DNA of 34,349 bases from positions 1 through 34,349 of the forward strand of contig CANRJV010000013.1 in assembly GCA_947631045.1 (NCBI GenBank), read 5' to 3'. Shown here in pieces: positions 31,547-34,349 of the stretch (position 1 is the stretch's first letter; each line of letters begins with the position of its first letter). Both the position numbers and the translations under genes were made by a program. The notes beneath the pieces are model-generated. The model made no database searches, was not told the origin of the DNA, and saw only the letters and a list, made by a program, of their open reading frames with translations. Source of the stretch: an uncultured Bacilli bacterium. Lineage in GTDB: Bacteria; Bacillota_I; Bacilli_A; RF39; UBA660.

Positions 31547-32363
31547 AGTGGGAGCAACATTCGCATACTTCAGCATAACAGTAGAAGGAGGTACATCAAC
31601 AACCGCAGCAACAATGCAAACGCAACAATTACCAACAATTACGATGAAGACTGGTGAAAGTACTTTTGGGATTGCAGCTACTGTTCAAGATATGGCGATG
31701 AATAATTCTGGTGCTAGATGGGCGATAAATACTAGTGATAAGGATAGTAGTAACGCATCTAGTGGTAAAGGTGATGAAACCGGGCTTTATTATTGGAGTT
31801 CTGAAGAGAAAAAATATAATTTATTTAGTATTTCTACAAGTGGTGTTGGTGCCACTACCGAAAACGATGGTTCGACTTACGAATGCCCGGTGACGATAAC
31901 TCTTTCTGCGGATAAAGCAATCAGTGAATTAACTAGTGGCGATTTGATATTGTATTTATATTCTAAGGGCGGAGATGTCGAAGTATCTGATATGAACGCT
32001 TCAGATAATACTCAAGATTTAATAGAAGATTGGAAAAATAGTACAAAAACATATTTAATGAATACAGAAGATAAGAGTTCTGGTCATAGTGGTGAGAACG
32101 GATGCGCAACTGAGAGGGGCTGCTACGATGTAAGTGATTTATTTAAAACATCAAATATTGAAAAAAAATTGTATACTGTCGTAATTGTTAAAAATGATAC
32201 TACTAGTAGTGATGGAGAAGGAACTTCAGTTCTTGCAAGCATGAAACTTGTTAATAAATCAAGTGCTGATCAAAGTGGTTTGGCTGGCAAAGACATCAGG
32301 ATTACTATAATATCGCAATTAGATAAAGCTGGATGTAAAGTAATTACCAAAGCAGCAGAATAA
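31485..32363 (+). CDS. SipW/TasA-like exported protein with repeated leader
   Basis: 292 residues. The start MEKKN, a hydrophobic stretch (about 7-26) and VVGATFAYFS match the SipW-dependent type of signal peptide used by TasA/camelysin-like fibre proteins (GxTxAxFS). Residues 30-55 are Thr/Ala/Gln-rich. The body is mostly beta with CPVTITLSADK, a Cys pair (GCATERGCYDV) and the end TIISQLDKAGCKVIT; it resembles camelysin-type domains only in general plan. GGAGGGAAGGGAG precedes the ATG. The first 20 codons and the whole leader are repeated at 34182, so the gene belongs to a family with constant 5' ends. Codon and base composition change after about codon 45. Confidence 0.75.
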   Translation: MEKKNTMLLTVIAVATLLVAVVGATFAYFSITVEGGTSTTAATMQTQQLPTITMKTGESTFGIAATVQDMAMNNSGARWAINTSDKDSSNASSGKGDETGLYYWSSEEKKYNLFSISTSGVGATTENDGSTYECPVTITLSADKAISELTSGDLILYLYSKGGDVEVSDMNASDNTQDLIEDWKNSTKTYLMNTEDKSSGHSGENGCATERGCYDVSDLFKTSNIEKKLYTVVIVKNDTTSSDGEGTSVLASMKLVNKSSADQSGLAGKDIRITIISQLDKAGCKVITKAAE

Positions 32364-32370
32364 TAAAATT

Positions 32371-32393
32371 GAAGAGTAAAATCTTCTTTTTTT
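32371..32393 (+). terminator. Terminator after the SipW/TasA-like gene
   Basis: GAAGA (32371-32375) and TCTTC (32382-32386) form a stem followed by seven T. The sequence is nearly the same as the terminator at 22433. Confidence 0.8.
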
Positions 32394-32439
32394 AATACCA
32401 ATTTAAAAGATAATTATTTTTCTTTTAAATTGGTATTAA
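32392..32439. repeat. 19-bp perfect inverted repeat
   Basis: 32392-32410 (TTAATACCAATTTAAAAGA) is exactly complementary to 32421-32439, with a 10-base loop. A T-rich run follows, so it could serve as a second terminator; it is much longer than the other terminators here. Confidence 0.85.
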
Positions 32440-32471
32440 TTTTTTCAACACAATAAGAGCAATTGAGAGGA

Positions 32472-32495
32472 GGAAAATGCAATATTGCATTTTCC
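32472..32495. repeat. 24-bp perfect palindrome over a micro-ORF start
   Basis: GGAAAATGCAAT (32472-32483) is followed without a gap by its exact reverse complement. GAGAGGAGG precedes it, and the ATG at 32477 opens a 10-codon frame (MQYCIFRIFL) ending at 32509. Confidence 0.8.
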
Positions 32496-32534
32496 GAATA
32501 TTTTTGTAAAACGAATTTTTTTGAAATATGATCA

Positions 32535-32578
32535 TTTATAAAATATTTTGTTAAAAAGTTTTCAAAATGTTTTATAAA
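32535..32578. repeat. 16-bp inverted repeat
   Basis: 32535-32550 (TTTATAAAATATTTTG) pairs with 32563-32578 with one G-T wobble and a 12-base loop. Confidence 0.75.
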
Positions 32579-32822
32579 GTTTGATTTTGTGTCAAAAATA
32601 GTTTTTCTTATCCTTGATTTTGTGCAAGTTACTTATTTATTAAATCTTAATAACAATATTTTTACCGCAAAATCCTTTAACACAATTTTAATTTTAAAGA
32701 TCAGATAAATTTTTATAAATTAAGAGGACAATATTATATTAATTTTTTTGCTATCTCCGATTTTTTATTAAAAACATTTCCTGATTTTTATTAATTTATT
32801 ATCCTATTTTTTCTTAATAGTG

Positions 32823-32851
32823 TTGTTTAATTAATTACAATATGATAGAAT
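32823..32851 (+). promoter_or_regulatory. Promoter of the DUF4143 ATPase gene
   Basis: -35 TTGTTT (32823-32828), 17-bp spacer, -10 TAGAAT (32846-32851), followed by AGGTGAT and ATG 32871. Confidence 0.6.
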
Positions 32852-32870
32852 AATTAATAGGTGATTAGTA

Positions 32871-34127
32871 ATGGAAAAGTATTTAAAAAGAGTTCTTGAT
32901 GATATTATTGAAAAGAAAATGCAGTCAATTGGGGCTGTATTAATTGAAGGACCAAAATGGTGTGGTAAATCAACAACTGCTAAAAATCATGCCAAAAGTA
33001 TTATTGAATTTCAAGATGTAGATAAAAAAAGTAATTATGACATTATTAATAAAACTAAACCTTCATTATTCTTAGATAATGAACGACCGCTTCTAATAGA
33101 CGAATGGCAAATGTATCCAGTTGTTTGGGATGCCATAAGAAACGATATTGATAAATCAGGTTTACAAGGGCAATTTTTATTAACTGGTTCCGCTAAGCCA
33201 ACAGAAGATAAGACAATGCATACTGGAACTGGCAGAATTAGTCGTGTTTTAATGCGACCAATGAGTTTATATGAATCAAAAGAATCAGATGGAAAAATAA
33301 GTTTGAAAGATTTATTTAATGATAATGTTGAAGTAGACATAAAAGCTAATATTTCCCTTGAAAAGATAATAAAATGGATTATAAGAGGAGGATGGCCTTT
33401 ATCTCTTTATATAAAAAATCCTGAAGAAGTTGTAAAAGACTATTATCAAAGTTTAATCCATGAAGGTGTTAACAATGAAGGTAACATTGTTTATAATCCA
33501 AATAGAATGTCTTTAATTTTAAAAAGTTTAGCTCGAAATATATCATCAATTACTAATGTATCTACTATAGAAAATGATATAAAATCAAATTATGAAAATA
33601 TTGCTAGAAATACTTTAGATGATTACCTTAATTCATTAAAAAGATTATATATATTAGAAAATATTCCGGCTTGGAATGGTAAAATGCGTTCTAAAATAGC
33701 TATTAGAAGTAAAGAAAAAATTCAATTTGTTGATCCTTCAATTGCTTGTGTAGCTTTAGGAGCAACAGAAGAAAAATTAAAAAAAGATTTAAATTCATTA
33801 GGATTATTGTTTGAAAGCTTATGTATAAGAGACCTTCGAGTTTATGCCGATTCATTAGGAGGCAAAGTTTATTATTATCATGATGAAACGGATTTAGAAA
33901 TAGATGCTATTGTTGAATTACAAAATGGTGACTGGGGAGCATTTGAAATAAAACTAGGAGCCGGATTTATAGAAGAAGCTGAAAAAAATTTAATCACTTT
34001 TAAAGAAAAAGTAGATTTAGAAAAGAAGGGAGCGCCAAAATTTCTTTGCGTATTGACAGGTATAGATTATTCATATAAAACCAATAATGGTGTATATGTT
34101 ATATCTATAGCTAATTTAAAAGATTAA
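32871..34127 (+). CDS. AAA_14/DUF4143 ATPase with PD-(D/E)XK-like C-terminus
   Basis: 418 residues. The N-terminal ATPase has Walker A EGPKWCGKST (26-35), Walker B LLIDEW (74-79) and a sensor-like LLTGSAKP. The C-terminal DUF4143 region ends in a nuclease-like core DLEIDAIVEL...FEIKLGAG (Asp345, Glu359, Lys361), the D...E-x-K pattern of PD-(D/E)XK enzymes. Family members are common, multi-copy, mobile-looking genes in gut bacteria and archaea; their role is unknown, although defence or regulation of DNA has been suggested. The gene has its own promoter and ribosome site and is bracketed by the two G-rich leader repeats, so it may be cargo of a recombining unit. Confidence 0.93.
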   Translation: MEKYLKRVLDDIIEKKMQSIGAVLIEGPKWCGKSTTAKNHAKSIIEFQDVDKKSNYDIINKTKPSLFLDNERPLLIDEWQMYPVVWDAIRNDIDKSGLQGQFLLTGSAKPTEDKTMHTGTGRISRVLMRPMSLYESKESDGKISLKDLFNDNVEVDIKANISLEKIIKWIIRGGWPLSLYIKNPEEVVKDYYQSLIHEGVNNEGNIVYNPNRMSLILKSLARNISSITNVSTIENDIKSNYENIARNTLDDYLNSLKRLYILENIPAWNGKMRSKIAIRSKEKIQFVDPSIACVALGATEEKLKKDLNSLGLLFESLCIRDLRVYADSLGGKVYYYHDETDLEIDAIVELQNGDWGAFEIKLGAGFIEEAEKNLITFKEKVDLEKKGAPKFLCVLTGIDYSYKTNNGVYVISIANLKD

Positions 34128-34168
34128 GAAAAATATCAAATAATAAAAACAAAATAATAAAAGAAAGG

Positions 34169-34188
34169 AAGAGGGGCTCTCTTTTTTT
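34169..34188 (+). terminator. Weak terminator after the ATPase gene
   Basis: AGAG/CTCT around GGG, followed by C and a run of seven T. As in copy 1, the terminator abuts the G-rich leader. Confidence 0.5.
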
Positions 34189-34349
34189 GGTGGGGAGAGA
34201 GGGATAAATAGGGGGCCCCGCGGGGGGGAGGGAGGAAGATAAAAAAATAAAAAATAAAGAAATATTTTCTGGAAGGAGGGAAGGGAGATGGAAAAGAAGA
34301 ATACGATGTTGCTGACGGTAATAGCAGTAGCAACATTATTAGTAGCGGT
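34182..34349 (+). repeat. G-rich leader and signal-sequence repeat, copy 2
   Basis: Second copy of the repeat at 31363-31546, cut by the window end. G tracts GGGG, GGG, GGGGG, GGGGGGG and GGG lie between 34192 and 34232 with the same ATAAATA and CCCCGC spacers. It lacks about 10 bases before the ribosome site relative to copy 1. It begins 55 bp after the ATPase stop codon. Confidence 0.93.
34288..34349 (+). CDS. SipW/TasA-like protein, 5' fragment (window end)
   Basis: The first 20 codons are identical to those of the gene at 31485 (MEKKNTMLLTV and the following hydrophobic stretch), with the ribosome site GGAGGGAAGGGAG directly before the ATG. The rest is outside the window, so nothing can be said about the body. 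It is probably a paralogue with a different exported domain. Confidence 0.8.
   Translation, partial: MEKKNTMLLTVIAVATLLVA

Larger units (their letters stand above)
32364..32870. other. Structured 507-bp intergenic region
   Basis: No convincing long gene lies here. It holds a terminator (32371-32393), three large inverted repeats in sequence (32392-32439, 32472-32495, 32535-32578), a 10-codon open frame inside the second, a short direct repeat (TTGATTTTGTG at about 32580 and 32612), and a promoter at 32823-32851 for the ATPase gene. The part 32640-32820 is very AT-rich, and I see nothing specific in it. Confidence 0.7.

Noticed and set aside
31322-31576. Minus-strand open frames over the G-rich leader copies (also 34136-34336)
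   Set aside because: They are Pro/Ser low-complexity translations of purine-rich DNA, lack ribosome sites and merely recur because the DNA is repeated.
32580-32622. Short direct repeat TTGATTTTGTG as an attachment site
   Set aside because: Eleven bases in very AT-rich DNA with no recombinase nearby is too weak.

Overview
The window comes from an AT-rich, Gram-positive-type bacterium of the Firmicutes/Bacilli kind. Evidence: Shine-Dalgarno sites of the AAAGGAGGTGAT type, short hairpin-plus-T terminators, SpoVS, CotF-like coat proteins, a class B sortase with its substrate, and SipW/TasA-type exported proteins. TGA is used as a normal stop (for example uppS and the rhodanese gene), so this is not a UGA-Trp mollicute. 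The style resembles uncultured gut Bacilli (RF39-like groups); that placement is an inference from gene content and signal-peptide style.

Layout. 1-120: tRNA-Phe and a terminator. 199-5127: an accessory strip behind the tRNA. It holds a Panacea-domain antitoxin with a one-base-overlapping partner, fossils of a Fic protein and of another winged-helix protein, a 40-bp-periodic palindromic repeat array, an unknown membrane protein, and a duplicated two-gene block (Ig-like surface protein plus small anchored protein) whose second copy is truncated. 5158-8981: VanZ-family protein, a membrane-anchored XRE regulator with two downstream membrane proteins, and a convergent PepSY protein. 9129-13621: HELFH metalloprotease-like protein, HD protein, uppS, DUF308-like membrane protein, CapA-family protein, spoVS. 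13698-19680: a three-gene cluster resembling part of a type IV secretion/conjugation machine: a 913-residue anchored wall hydrolase (SpoIID-like, SGNH, M23 and lysozyme-like parts), an anchored VirB8/TcpC-like protein and a VirD4/TraG coupling ATPase. No VirB4, relaxase or integrase is visible.

19748-25932: rhodanese, DedA/VTT membrane protein, unknown anchored protein, DUF1292-like protein, a probable lipoprotein, a compact type I toxin-antitoxin locus, two coat-type genes on the minus strand, CmpB-type membrane protein, an SDR and a YnbB-type PLP enzyme. 26055-27119: an Rpn-type nuclease gene followed by a 143-bp near-identical copy of its own 3' part with a different tail. 27185-29536: ysxC/engB, a lone prepilin gene, der/engA. 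29619-31332: class B sortase and an NPGTS-anchored substrate.

31343-34349: the most unusual part. A G-rich, quadruplex-capable leader leads into a SipW/TasA-like gene. The same leader and the first 20 codons recur at 34182-34349, where the window ends. Between them lie an intergenic stretch with three successive large inverted repeats and an AAA/DUF4143 ATPase gene. The arrangement (G4-capable leader, constant signal sequence, different body) recalls pilin-type variation loci and is the best candidate here for something undescribed. A second strong candidate is the type I toxin-antitoxin locus at 22488-22819, where both promoters, both terminators and a predicted 5'-3' end pairing of the toxin mRNA can be read directly.
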